A stretch of DNA of 64,000 nt from JADCRZ01 sp041751095 (GTDB lineage: Bacteria; Bacteroidota; Bacteroidia; Chitinophagales; Chitinophagaceae), in NCBI GenBank assembly GCA_041751095.1, contig JBGSYC010000078.1, positions 1-64,000 on the forward strand. The letters are read 5' to 3'. Positions 1-9,262 of this stretch are shown in pieces. The notes beneath the pieces are model-generated. The model worked only from the letters and a program-made list of their open reading frames with translations, searched no databases and was not told where the DNA came from. Within the stretch, counting starts at the first letter, position 1. Every line of letters starts with the position of its first letter. A program made the translations under genes and the position numbers.

Positions 1-177
1 CGCTTATGCCGGCAGGTTGTTTTACAAAATTAGTTTATCCACATTTCCACGTTGATTTCTAAAGAAAAAAGTACCAAAAAAGAAAGGGTAATAGTAATAG
101 TCTTTTATATTAAAAATCTCTAATACAAATCTAAAGGGAGGAACAACACGTAGGTAGAGCATTGCCAACCCCGAACC

Positions 178-703
178 GCGTTCCAGCGGAACGCTTCGTG
201 CTATGTCCTATAGTTGCCGGAAGATAGGATTTCAAAAGCACGAACCGTTCCTATGGAACGGAAGTAATTTTTACGTTGTTCTACCCACGAGGTGTCCGAA
301 GGAACACGAAAACGTTGCTCCTTTGTTCGGTAAGAACAGTAGAAGAACGCTTCGTAATATAACAGTGCAGCGCACTGCTTGTATCGGTAAATTAAATTCT
401 GTTATGAAAACAATTATATTACGGTGCGCTGCACCTGATTTGAATTTATATATTTTTCTACAAATATTTTGGTGCGCTGCACCATTGTAAGAATGTAGAA
501 ATAAATGACATGGGGATCCTTTGTATAGGAAAAGCTCATCGTACATACCAGGTGCAGCGCACCGTCATATGATGATATGGCAAACACCTATACTTTTATG
601 TTTGGAGAAAAGCGCTTCGTAATATAACAGTGCAGCGCACCGTAATATAATGTATGGCAAATACCTATACCCTCGTATTTGTAAAAAAGCGCTTCGTAAT
701 ATA
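178..703. repeat. Extragenic palindromes and ~77-bp imperfect tandem repeat
   Basis: The first 733 bases hold no credible gene. Two perfect 7-bp stems with 3-nt loops lie at 178-194 (GCGTTCC-AGC-GGAACGC) and 245-261 (CCGTTCC-TAT-GGAACGG). A second family, GGTGC-GCT-GCACC or its reverse complement, occurs at 423-435, 471-483 and 551-563, with variants at 364-376 and 629-641. A 28-nt direct repeat beginning CGCTTCGTAATATAAC recurs at 348-375 and 613-640, and its first part again at 690-703. The blocks 576-652 and 653-703 are successive copies of a unit of about 77 bp that begins TATGGCAAA. This resembles REP/BIME-like extragenic elements; the link to any transposase is inference, since none is nearby. 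Confidence 0.75.
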
Positions 704-733
704 CTGTATTGAAAATCTCCTCTACCCGCAACT

Positions 734-2449
734 TTATGGAATCAATGCAGAGGTCGTTTGATTTCCGGCAGACACTAAAGCAATAACCCTGAGTTCCGTA
801 ACGCTTTCCCTTGTCCTGAAATTCAGAAATCTTAGTGTCAACTGGCTTATATGGAAATGCGGAAAAGTGCCTAACTGCCTGACAGTGAGCCCCGACTGTG
901 CCAGTGTATTCAGATGACCCTTACTGGTAAAAACCAGAAGTTCCTGTTCTCCTGCCCTTTTTTTTAACGACTCAGGAGATTGATGATATTCAATCGGTTC
1001 ACGGGTATAGAAAGCAAAGGAGTAAGAATTTTCCAGGTAAGTGCATACGGGCTTTCCGGGTTTGTATGTGTTAATCAAAGCTGCGGCTTTACTTCCCGAC
1101 TGGTAATGTAATAACGCCGGGTAAAAAATCAGGTTAAGAAAAGAAAATAGGAGAACACTGATCATAAAAGTGCGTCCAAAAATAGCTGTCATCCCATGTT
1201 TCCGGAAGATAAAAAGTATCATTACACTAAAACCAAGGATTCCACATATAATTAGGGCGACATTGGGGAAATTCCATAAAACCGACAGTACTAGTAGCAA
1301 CGCCACCAATAGAAGCAATATGCTGTTTTGTATCCAGGACCAAACCCTGATCACGTTGTTACGATGAATACCATAGACATATTGCGCCGTAATGATGGAA
1401 AAGAACGGAAACACAATATTCATATAATGCGGCAATTGAAAGCGGGACAAGGAAAACAGGGCAAAGGTTACAAGAGAAGCCCCGATGGCGATGTTTTCGT
1501 TGGAAGGATTTTTATTGTTATGATTTTTTATCCGGTGAAATATCGCAGCCACAAGGAGGATAGACCAGGGCAGGAAAGCCCATAATATGGTATGCACATA
1601 AAAAAACAGGTCGCCTTTGCCTTTAATTGGGCCGGTGTTTAAAAAGCGGCCGAACTGGCTCTCCCAAAAAAAAAATGTTATTCCTGAAACCCCGGTGCGG
1701 TTAAAAACAATTTTTTCCGGGTGCTGGTCGAATTGCCGGTACAAGCTATAAATTTCCGGCAAAATAAAAAGCAGGATCAGAAGAGAAGCCAGCCACCACC
1801 GGTAATGAAGAAACTGTTTCCAGTCTTTTTTCAACATCCAGTCAATGATAAACCCCGAACCAATCACAATCAACACGAAAGGCCCCTTTGTCATTACTGC
1901 GCAGGCAGCCAAGATGGAACCGGCAAGCAGGTGAAAGCTCAGGCCTTTACCAGACGCTTTATAAAAATGAAAAACACTGCCAATTACGAGCCCGGTAAGG
2001 TATGGTTCTGCCCTTACATCGTTGTTTGAAATCACGAGGTGCGCGGCGGTAAGATAGATCAGAACAGACAGCCTTGCAATATTTTTTGTATACAGTTCCG
2101 CCGTAAAAAGAAAGGTATATAAACCGCCAACTGCCCAGAATAGCAAAGCAGGCAATTTGTAGGAAAAGGTGCTGACCCCGAATGCCTTGAAGCTTAGGGC
2201 GGTGATCCAAAAAGGGAAGTGAGGCTTATCAAGCCAATCCTTACCTTCAACTTTCAAATTGATGAAGTCACCTGATTGCGCTATCGTTTTTGCTATTGTT
2301 GCATATAAGGCTCCGTCTGGTTCAAGGATTGTTACAAACAGGCCGGAAATATTCACCAGGATACCTGTGACAGTTAACCATAAAAACCATTTTTCCAGCC
2401 ATCGGTCCCAGGAAGGATTGGCCTGACCGGAGCTACGGTGTAAGTGCAA
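734..2449 (-). CDS. GT39/ArnT-like membrane glycosyltransferase
   Basis: This is a 571-residue polytopic membrane protein of the dolichyl-phosphate-mannose mannosyltransferase (PMT_2/ArnT) type. These enzymes move a sugar from a polyprenyl-phosphate donor to a lipid or protein on the outer face of the inner membrane. Visible features are an early acidic motif (LEPDGALYA), the DKPHFPFW loop typical of the family, many hydrophobic segments, and a C-terminal soluble part. The start is TTG; no upstream ATG is available and the next internal ATG would remove several membrane helices. The gene lies 23 bp after the PAP2 phosphatase on the same strand, so the two are probably one operon acting on lipid-linked phosphates. 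The acceptor cannot be read from the sequence. Confidence 0.82.
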   Translation of the reverse strand: MHLHRSSGQANPSWDRWLEKWFLWLTVTGILVNISGLFVTILEPDGALYATIAKTIAQSGDFINLKVEGKDWLDKPHFPFWITALSFKAFGVSTFSYKLPALLFWAVGGLYTFLFTAELYTKNIARLSVLIYLTAAHLVISNNDVRAEPYLTGLVIGSVFHFYKASGKGLSFHLLAGSILAACAVMTKGPFVLIVIGSGFIIDWMLKKDWKQFLHYRWWLASLLILLFILPEIYSLYRQFDQHPEKIVFNRTGVSGITFFFWESQFGRFLNTGPIKGKGDLFFYVHTILWAFLPWSILLVAAIFHRIKNHNNKNPSNENIAIGASLVTFALFSLSRFQLPHYMNIVFPFFSIITAQYVYGIHRNNVIRVWSWIQNSILLLLVALLLVLSVLWNFPNVALIICGILGFSVMILFIFRKHGMTAIFGRTFMISVLLFSFLNLIFYPALLHYQSGSKAAALINTYKPGKPVCTYLENSYSFAFYTREPIEYHQSPESLKKRAGEQELLVFTSKGHLNTLAQSGLTVRQLGTFPHFHISQLTLRFLNFRTRESVTELRVIALVSAGNQTTSALIP

Positions 2450-2472
2450 TCGGCTGTTTTTTAGTGAATAAT

Positions 2473-3087
2473 TCAGGTTCCCAGTGATTTCCCCCAGAGG
2501 GAATTTTGGCGGAAGGTCTTTCTTATGGAAGGCCAGTTTTCAAAAATCTTTGCCAAACATGCACCGATGATAAGTCCTAACAATGAACCTCCGGCAATAT
2601 CAAGCGGGTAATGTTTTCCAACATATATCTGTGCATATCCAATAATAAAAGCCCAGATCCATACCCAGTGCCATCTTTGACCTGTTGTATGTTTTACCGA
2701 CCAATACCAGAAGCTTGCCAGGCCAACATGATTGGCAGCGTGGGTGGAAGGAAAAGAAAACCGGCCTCCGCATTCGATGAGGTTTCTGAGTAAGGGTTGT
2801 AAAACCGGGTCAAAGCAGGGACGCGGCCGTTCAAATAATGGTTTAAGCCATCCCGACGAAAGCCGGTCGCACAAAGCAAAAGTTACAATGCTCAGCAAAA
2901 TAAACAAAAAGACATTCCTTTTCAATTTAACCAGCGAAAAATATAACAGGAAACAGTATAATGGAATCCAGGTAAATGCATTTCTCATCACCGGAAACAC
3001 ATTATCAAGTACCCGGTAATCAGAATCATTATGAATAAATACAAAAGCGATCTTGTCGAGTTTATCCAGCCAGTCAATCAACGTCAT
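2473..3087 (-). CDS. PAP2-family membrane phosphatase
   Basis: This 204-residue membrane protein has the three phosphatase signatures of the PAP2 (type 2 phosphatidic acid phosphatase) superfamily in order: a KPLFERPRP segment, FPSTHAAN, and a final segment with GKHYPLDIAGG, where the His and Asp are the expected catalytic residues. Family members hydrolyse lipid phosphates such as undecaprenyl pyrophosphate, lipid A phosphates or phosphatidylglycerol phosphate. About five hydrophobic segments are visible. It is the first gene of a two-gene minus-strand operon with the GT39-like transferase, suggesting recycling of a polyprenyl carrier or lipid A remodelling. The exact substrate is unknown. 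Confidence 0.85.
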   Translation of the reverse strand: MTLIDWLDKLDKIAFVFIHNDSDYRVLDNVFPVMRNAFTWIPLYCFLLYFSLVKLKRNVFLFILLSIVTFALCDRLSSGWLKPLFERPRPCFDPVLQPLLRNLIECGGRFSFPSTHAANHVGLASFWYWSVKHTTGQRWHWVWIWAFIIGYAQIYVGKHYPLDIAGGSLLGLIIGACLAKIFENWPSIRKTFRQNSLWGKSLGT

Positions 3088-3259
3088 GTGTTAAGTATCA
3101 TCGAAATTAGCCGGTGAATGTTAATGCAAGGTTAAGGCAGGGGGTGCCATAAAAGTAAATAAACTCTTTGACAGATACATATTCTTCACATTCAATTCAC
3201 CATAGGTTAACATTGGCTTAATAATGATGACAGAGATTCGTTCCATTCAACACTATAAC

Positions 3260-4720
3260 ATGAGAAAATCAACCGAAAATTTAGCTGGTGTTTTGATTTT
3301 TACGTCCTTTATCCTTGCTGCATTTGCTTGTAACAGGGATGATCAGCCACCGAAGCCTCCTATGGCCAAATTAAAAAATCACTCCGTTACCCCAGCCTTA
3401 ATAAAAAAGCTTCCGGGCTTTCAAAATGTGGAGATATTTACAATGATCAGCAGTGATGATTCTCTGCCGGGGTTCCGCTTTGCCGGTTCTGCTGATGGCG
3501 CAGGATTTTTGAGATCGCGGACCGGAAACGGTTACGAAATGATGGTAAATAATGAAGATAACTATGCGGTATCCAAGCTTTACTTAGACAAAGACCTTAA
3601 GCCGGTTAAAGGCGAATATGCATTGAATTCTGATGGAGGACAATGGCGTTTATGTTCAGGCACCATGGCTACGCCTGCAGAACATGGATTTGGTCCGGTG
3701 TACCTTTCCGTGGGTGAAAGCAGCTCCGAAGCCATGACACACGGCCTTGATCCTTATCAAAGCTACGCCTCGCCCGGAACGCCCCGGGGCTTGCCGGGCT
3801 TAGGCCGCTGGAGCGGCGAAAATTCGGTGCCGCTTCATAAAGATGCATTCCCTGGTAAAACGGTAATTATCACCGGTGAAGATGCATCAGATGCAACCGG
3901 GGGCCAGGTAGTGCTTTATATGAGCAATAGCGTTGGTGACCTCGAATACGGTTCTCAATATATGATGAAGCGGATTGATGGCAATCAGATTGAAACGGAG
4001 ATCAAGGTTGGAAATGCCTATGATGTAGAATTCGTAAAAATTGAAAATCATAAAACATTAACAGGCGTACAGATCCAGGCATTGGTAAATCCGATGAAAG
4101 CAATAAAATTCGGGCGTGTTGAAGACCTGGATTACCGAAAGGGGAGTTCCGCCGCCGGCAGGGAAATTTATTTTAATGTCACAGGTCAGGCTCCTACGGG
4201 CCAAAATGCCGATTATTCCCGGACTGTGTTTGGCCGCGTATATAAACTCGTGCTCGATGCTTCAAATCCTTTAAAGGGAAAGCTTACCTGTTTACTTGAT
4301 GGCGATGACAAAAAAAGTGTCGCAAGGGAATTTCAAAATCCGGATAACATCCTTGTTACGGAAAATTATGCTTACATCCAGGAAGATTCAAACGGTTATG
4401 GTTCTGAAGAGCACGATGCATATATATACCAGTACAACCTGAATACCGGAAGTTTTACAAAGGCTTTTGAACTGGATCACAGAAGAACGGAAGCTGACGC
4501 GGCTAAATATAACGTAGGCGGTTTATCTGACAAAGGAGACTGGGAGTACGGGGCATTGATAGATATTTCCGACGCCACCGGAATACCAAATGCATTTACC
4601 TTATGTATACAGCCGCATACGTGGCGGGATGCAAGGTTTGCAGGAGTAGATGGAGGAAGTAAAAGAAGGAGTGAAAACCAGGGAAGCCAGGTCGTCATAT
4701 TAAAAGGATTGCCAAAGTAG
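3260..4720 (+). CDS. PhoX/DUF839-like secreted lipoprotein
   Basis: The protein is about 486 residues from the ATG at 3260, which gives a clean hydrophobic signal ending in AAFAC; an upstream in-frame ATG at 3224 would add 12 residues in front of the signal and is less likely. The mature part is a beta-propeller-like sequence with the spaced motifs of PhoX/DUF839 proteins: a CSGT...GFGPVYLSVGE segment, FGRVEDLDY, and FQNPDNILVTEN followed by acidic residues. Calcium-dependent PhoX phosphatases use similar acidic clusters, but many relatives lack proven activity, so phosphatase function is only possible. It sits 62 bp before an imelysin/di-haem peroxidase gene on the same strand, so the two probably form one operon. 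Confidence 0.7.
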   Translation: MRKSTENLAGVLIFTSFILAAFACNRDDQPPKPPMAKLKNHSVTPALIKKLPGFQNVEIFTMISSDDSLPGFRFAGSADGAGFLRSRTGNGYEMMVNNEDNYAVSKLYLDKDLKPVKGEYALNSDGGQWRLCSGTMATPAEHGFGPVYLSVGESSSEAMTHGLDPYQSYASPGTPRGLPGLGRWSGENSVPLHKDAFPGKTVIITGEDASDATGGQVVLYMSNSVGDLEYGSQYMMKRIDGNQIETEIKVGNAYDVEFVKIENHKTLTGVQIQALVNPMKAIKFGRVEDLDYRKGSSAAGREIYFNVTGQAPTGQNADYSRTVFGRVYKLVLDASNPLKGKLTCLLDGDDKKSVAREFQNPDNILVTENYAYIQEDSNGYGSEEHDAYIYQYNLNTGSFTKAFELDHRRTEADAAKYNVGGLSDKGDWEYGALIDISDATGIPNAFTLCIQPHTWRDARFAGVDGGSKRRSENQGSQVVILKGLPK

Positions 4721-4782
4721 TATCTTATCTGAATGAGACTCCCCTGATTAACTGCAGGAGAGTCTCATTGAACTGTTTGCAT

Positions 4783-6612
4783 ATGCGAAGAAAGTGGTTA
4801 ATGGTTAGCTGCTGTTCAGTTGTTTGTTTTATGGTTGCCTGCTTTGGCACAAATCAGCAATCAACCGCGGAAAAAGTGATCGCCCGGTACCGGGCAGACA
4901 TTGAGGAGACCGGCAGGCAGGCAGATAAACTCATCCAACTGATTCGAACGGATGTGCCCGCACAACAAATAGAGGAGCAATTTAAAAAGGCCAGGACAGC
5001 ATATAAGCAAATCGAATGGCTTGCGGAGTATTATAATCCATACACTGCGCGTTACATAAACGGTCCCGCTTTACAGGAAATTGAACCGGATGAAAAGAAT
5101 ATTATTATCCAGCCGGAAGGTTTCCATGTAATAGAAGAATTTATTTTTCCCTCCTATGATCGCCGGCAAAGCCGGGAATTGCTTCAGCAGGCAAAGATCC
5201 TCCACTCGAATATTAACCGGCTTGCACACGTAGCTGCTCTTCTAAAGACTACTGATGCGCATATTTTTGATGCACTGAGACTTGAAATTTTCCGAATTAT
5301 CTCGCTTGGCATATCTGGTTACGATTCTCCTGTTGCCAACAACAGTATCCCGGAGGCATCTGCAAGCCTTGCTGCGGTTCAGCGTTATTATTCTTTATAC
5401 AGGGATGACCTTCAAAAAGAAAATGCTGCACTTGCGCGCCGGATTGATTCGCAGTTTCAAAAGGCACTTACCTACCTCTCTTCGAATCCCGACTTTGTGT
5501 CGTTCGACCGGATGGCTTTCATCGTTAATCATCTAAACCCGGTTTCAGAAAGTTTATTAGTTGTCCAGCGCCAGCTTAACATACCCGTTTTTAATGAAGT
5601 GAGAGCAATAAAAGCAGATGTCGCTTCTTTATTCGCAAAAAATATATTTAACCCGGATTTTTATACCTCCGGAACGGAAATGTACTCCAGTGACGTAAAA
5701 GTTGCGCTTGGCAAAAAATTGTTTTATGATCCTATTTTGTCCGGAGACAGGCAGATCAGTTGCGCTACCTGCCATCAGCCGGAAAAAGCGTTCACTGACG
5801 GTTCAGCCAAAGCTATACCTGTTGGTACACACCCTGCCGGTACACATATGAAGCGCCGCAATGTCCCGACCCTCATTAATGCTGCGTTACAACCCGCACT
5901 TTTTTATGACCTAAGGGTAAATTACCTTGAAGATCAGGCAAAGGAGGTGATCAATAATAAAGATGAAATGCATGGTTCTTTTGAAAAGGCTATCGCGCAT
6001 GTCAGGAATGAGAAACAATACAGCAGGATATTTGAGCAGGTATACCAAACGCCATTTTCAGAGGTTCAACTTAAGAACGCGATTGCTTCGTATGTCCGGT
6101 CGCTGATAGCCATGAATTCAAGATTTGATCAGTATATGCGGGGTGACTCCAGTACGATGAATAATGAAGAAGTGGACGGCTTTAACGTATTTATGGGGAA
6201 AGCGAAATGCGGCACGTGTCACTTTGCCCCGTTGTTCAACGGTTCAAACCCTCCGGTTTTTAATAAAATCGATGCAGAAGTGATCGGAGTTCCTTTAACT
6301 CCTGACACCATAAATGCTAAGCTGGATGATGATGAAGGCAGGTATAGGGTTTTTAAAGCCGACCTGTTCAATCACCAGTTTAAAACGCCAACCGTTCGCA
6401 ACATTGAGCTTACTGCTCCGTACATGCACAACGGCGTGTATAAAACTTTAGAGGAGGTAGTGGATTTTTATAACCGGGGAGGAGGGGCAGGATTGGGTTT
6501 ACAGATCAGTAATCAGACCCTTCCTGAAGATCGTTTAAACCTTACGGTATATGAAAAAAAAGCTCTTGTAAGCTTTATGAAAACGCTTACGGATAGCAGT
6601 TACATGCGCTGA
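4783..6612 (+). CDS. Imelysin-like / di-haem cytochrome c peroxidase fusion lipoprotein
   Basis: Numbered from the ATG at 4783 (609 residues), a short hydrophobic signal ends at a Cys in MVAC, suggesting a lipoprotein. An in-frame TTG at 4768, 7 nt after GGAG, is a possible alternative start. Residues ~30-280 are helical and contain GFHVIEE, matching the GxHxxE motif of imelysin/EfeO-type iron-binding domains. Residues ~300-605 form a MauG/CcpA-type di-haem peroxidase with two haem sites, CATCH at ~327 and CGTCH at ~476, plus the usual APYMHNG segment near the C-terminus. Such peroxidases reduce hydrogen peroxide with electrons from small cytochromes, while imelysin domains suggest iron or haem handling. 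The gene follows the PhoX-like lipoprotein. Confidence 0.85.
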   Translation: MRRKWLMVSCCSVVCFMVACFGTNQQSTAEKVIARYRADIEETGRQADKLIQLIRTDVPAQQIEEQFKKARTAYKQIEWLAEYYNPYTARYINGPALQEIEPDEKNIIIQPEGFHVIEEFIFPSYDRRQSRELLQQAKILHSNINRLAHVAALLKTTDAHIFDALRLEIFRIISLGISGYDSPVANNSIPEASASLAAVQRYYSLYRDDLQKENAALARRIDSQFQKALTYLSSNPDFVSFDRMAFIVNHLNPVSESLLVVQRQLNIPVFNEVRAIKADVASLFAKNIFNPDFYTSGTEMYSSDVKVALGKKLFYDPILSGDRQISCATCHQPEKAFTDGSAKAIPVGTHPAGTHMKRRNVPTLINAALQPALFYDLRVNYLEDQAKEVINNKDEMHGSFEKAIAHVRNEKQYSRIFEQVYQTPFSEVQLKNAIASYVRSLIAMNSRFDQYMRGDSSTMNNEEVDGFNVFMGKAKCGTCHFAPLFNGSNPPVFNKIDAEVIGVPLTPDTINAKLDDDEGRYRVFKADLFNHQFKTPTVRNIELTAPYMHNGVYKTLEEVVDFYNRGGGAGLGLQISNQTLPEDRLNLTVYEKKALVSFMKTLTDSSYMR

Positions 6613-6766
6613 ATGTTGATAAACTACACCCCCTCACCCTCCCATGCGAGTCTCCGGATCAGCGGTTTAGACTAACAGCCATCATATCGGCACCTGCCGT
6701 AGCGCAACCTGCCTCAAATCCACCCACCTTCCTGCCTGTTTTTTATTATTAAACCAAGACTTGCTT

Positions 6767-6774
6767 TACATTTG
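6767..6774 (+). promoter_or_regulatory. Putative -7 element before Gfo/Idh oxidoreductase
   Basis: TACATTTG matches the Bacteroidota -7 consensus TAnnTTTG and lies 17 nt before the ATG of the downstream oxidoreductase. No convincing -33 TTTG lies at the ideal distance, so this is a moderate call. Confidence 0.45.
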
Positions 6775-6791
6775 GCATAAAATGTACTGTT

Positions 6792-7907
6792 ATGAATTCA
6801 CGCCGTGACTTTTTACAAAAAATTACCGCTTCGGCTGTTGCTTCCGCCTTTTTACCGCACCTTGCTTCTGCAAACCTTTCCCAAAACGACCAGCCTTATC
6901 AGGGCCCGGTACTTAGAGTTGCCATTCTTGGCCTTGGGAGCTATGCAACGAGGGTAGCCGATGCAATGCAATCCTGTAAGATGGCTAAGCTAGTCGGCGC
7001 CATCAGTGGAACGCCTTCAAAGCTAACGGCCTGGCAGAGCAAGTATAATATCCCGGCAGGCAATTGTTACAATTACGAAAATTTTGACCAGGTAAAGAAT
7101 AATCCGGAAATAGATGCGGTTTATGTCATCACACCCAACAGCCTGCACCATGACCAGGTCATCAGGGTAGCCAAGGCAGGCAAACATGCCATATCCGAAA
7201 AACCAATGGCTATAAATGCAAGGCAGGGACAGGAGATGATCGATGCCTGTAAGAAAGCCAATGTTAAACTACTGGTAGGTTACCGGATGCATTTTGAACC
7301 CAAAACCCTTGAGATCGTCAGAATGCGCAAAGACGGTGAATTTGGAAAGGTTATGTTTTTCCAGGGATTATCTGGTTTTAGAATTGGCGATCCAAAACAA
7401 TGGCGTTTGAACAGGCAATTGGCCGGAGGTGGTTCTTTAATGGATATAGGCATTTACGCGATTAATGGTTCCCGTTACATGATCGGTGAAGAACCAGTGT
7501 GGGTTACAGCCCAGGAAACCAAAACCGACAAAGAAAAGTTTAAGGAAGGTGTTGATGAAACGCTTTTGTTCCAACTGGGTTTTCCCGGCGGAGCGGTAGC
7601 ATCATGTTTGTCAACATACAGCATGGGCAACCTGGATAGGTTTTTTTTGACTGCAGAAAAGGGATTTGCTGAATTACAACCTTCTACCGGATACGGACCC
7701 ATAAAAGGCCGTACCCATAAGGGTGAATTAACTCACCCCCACGTAACTCACCAAACCGTGCAAATGGAAGAAATGGCCGGTATCATTTTGCAGGGCAAAC
7801 AGCCAATCGTACCTGTAGACGGCGAAGAGGGCCTGAAAGACCTGAAAATAATCGATGCGATCTACCGGGCGGTTAAATCGGGTAAAAAAGAGACGCTTAC
7901 ATTATAG
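6792..7907 (+). CDS. Tat-exported Gfo/Idh/MocA-family oxidoreductase
   Basis: The 371-residue protein starts with a twin-arginine signal (SRRDFLQK followed by a hydrophobic stretch and ASA), so it is likely exported folded with its cofactor. Residues ~40-165 form a Rossmann fold with GLGSYATRVAD and the family's EKP motif (SEKPMAIN); the rest is the C-terminal alpha/beta domain with GGGSLMDIG. Relatives such as glucose-fructose oxidoreductase carry tightly bound NADP and oxidise sugars or sugar derivatives. A TAnnTTTG promoter element lies just upstream, and the gene appears monocistronic. The sugar substrate cannot be determined. Confidence 0.88.
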   Translation: MNSRRDFLQKITASAVASAFLPHLASANLSQNDQPYQGPVLRVAILGLGSYATRVADAMQSCKMAKLVGAISGTPSKLTAWQSKYNIPAGNCYNYENFDQVKNNPEIDAVYVITPNSLHHDQVIRVAKAGKHAISEKPMAINARQGQEMIDACKKANVKLLVGYRMHFEPKTLEIVRMRKDGEFGKVMFFQGLSGFRIGDPKQWRLNRQLAGGGSLMDIGIYAINGSRYMIGEEPVWVTAQETKTDKEKFKEGVDETLLFQLGFPGGAVASCLSTYSMGNLDRFFLTAEKGFAELQPSTGYGPIKGRTHKGELTHPHVTHQTVQMEEMAGIILQGKQPIVPVDGEEGLKDLKIIDAIYRAVKSGKKETLTL

Positions 7908-8093
7908 TAGTGTTTATCTAACCCTCTTTCGCGAGCCTTGCAAGGGTTGATACTCATGCAAAATGATCTTGCTGTTCCGTTAATTAAAAAATGGCCGGTT
8001 TCCTGAACTTTATTTTCATCTGCATTTGTTTCTAATAAATATTTCCTGTAATGAACAGTTAAATGTCGTGTTTGTTACTTAAGAAAAAATTTC

Positions 8094-8546
8094 ATGAAAC
8101 ACGAAGAATTAAAAGTAGAGATCAGGCAGGAATTTGAAGTTCCTGTCGAAAAAGTATACGAAGCCTGGACGAACCCGGATCAACTCAAAAAATGGTGGAA
8201 ACCGATGGATAAAAAATTGACGGGTGTCACGAATGAATTAAAAGAGGGTGGTAAGATTGATTACCTGTTCGACGAAAACGATTTGCATATCACCGGAAAC
8301 TATATCCAGATTAAAGCCAACGAATTGCTGGAATATACCTGGAATTGGGAGCTACCCGACGACCCCGTTAAAAATTCATCGTATAAGCTGACCATCCAAT
8401 TTGCAAACGAAGGCTCTAAAAGCAGCATACACGTTACCCAGGATGCTTTTAAGGATGAAGAAGGAATGTTGCCTCACGAACAGGGTTGGAAAAAGGGATT
8501 AAGCGACCTCAGCCATTACCTGAATAGTAACGGGGAAAATGTTTAG
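8094..8546 (+). CDS. SRPBCC/AHSA1-family protein
   Basis: This 150-residue soluble protein has the START/AHSA1 fold signature: an N-terminal strand leading into VPVEKVYEAWTNPDQLKKWWKP, a middle GGKIDYLF segment, and a C-terminal helix beginning HEQGWKKGLSDLSHYL. Family members bind small hydrophobic ligands or activate Hsp90-like chaperones; in bacteria most have unknown ligands. The length is normal for the family. It lies 62 bp before the GNAT gene and may be cotranscribed with it. Confidence 0.85.
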   Translation: MKHEELKVEIRQEFEVPVEKVYEAWTNPDQLKKWWKPMDKKLTGVTNELKEGGKIDYLFDENDLHITGNYIQIKANELLEYTWNWELPDDPVKNSSYKLTIQFANEGSKSSIHVTQDAFKDEEGMLPHEQGWKKGLSDLSHYLNSNGENV

Positions 8547-8608
8547 TTCAAAAAGCGGTTACACCCTGCCGGTGTCGGTGTGCCGGCTGGAGAGCTAAAG
8601 AAATTTGT

Positions 8609-9133
8609 ATGATCCTTGATGAAACATTGATACGACAGGCAACTCGTGCCGATGCGGAACTGATAGCGGATTTTAGCAGGCAGACTTTTTTTGAAACCTT
8701 TGCTCCTCAGAATACTCCTGGTGATATGGAGATATTTATGAAAGAGCAGTTTACGAAAGAATCATTGATAGCAGAGGTAAGTGTGCCTTCCAACATTTTC
8801 TTACTGGCATACACCGCGGGTGAATTAGCCGGTTATGTGAAGTTAAGGGACGCCCTAACGCCGCCCGCGCTCAAAGAAATCAAATCGCTGGAAATCGCCC
8901 GGCTCTATGCGGCAACCCAAATGATCGGGAAAGGCGTGGGTAAAATGCTTATGCAGTGTTCAGTTAACCTTGCCAGGCAAAAACGAAAACAAGCCATATG
9001 GCTTGCAGTTTGGGAAAAGAACGACAGGGCGTATAATTTTTATACGAGGTGGGGATTTGAAGTGTTCAGCAATCAGCTATTTATACTTGGTACTGATCTG
9101 CAAAAAGACTGGTTAATGAAAAGAATGTTGTGA
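8609..9133 (+). CDS. GNAT-family N-acetyltransferase
   Basis: The 174-residue protein has a GNAT fold. LEIARLYAATQMIGKGVGKMLM contains the acetyl-CoA pyrophosphate-binding loop (Q-x-x-G-x-G), and the C-terminal motif B region is seen in AIWLAVWEKNDRAYNFYTRWGFE. These enzymes transfer an acetyl group from acetyl-CoA to an amine on a small molecule or protein. The start ATG at 8609 gives a complete N-terminal strand (IRQATRADAELIADF). The substrate is unknown. Confidence 0.88.
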   Translation: MILDETLIRQATRADAELIADFSRQTFFETFAPQNTPGDMEIFMKEQFTKESLIAEVSVPSNIFLLAYTAGELAGYVKLRDALTPPALKEIKSLEIARLYAATQMIGKGVGKMLMQCSVNLARQKRKQAIWLAVWEKNDRAYNFYTRWGFEVFSNQLFILGTDLQKDWLMKRML

Positions 9134-9262
9134 TGATGAGCTATCGGCTGTCAGCTATCGGCTAAAGATGTCAGTTGTCACTTATGAGCTATCAGGTATA
9201 AGGTGTGACGAAAAAAGTCAGATTATTTGCCGGAGCCTCTCCCCTCATATTCATACTACCTA

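Noticed and set aside
203..546. Overlapping open frames of about 90 codons on both strands
   Set aside because: They arise from the palindromic repeats, which read open in several frames; the products have no family features or signal.
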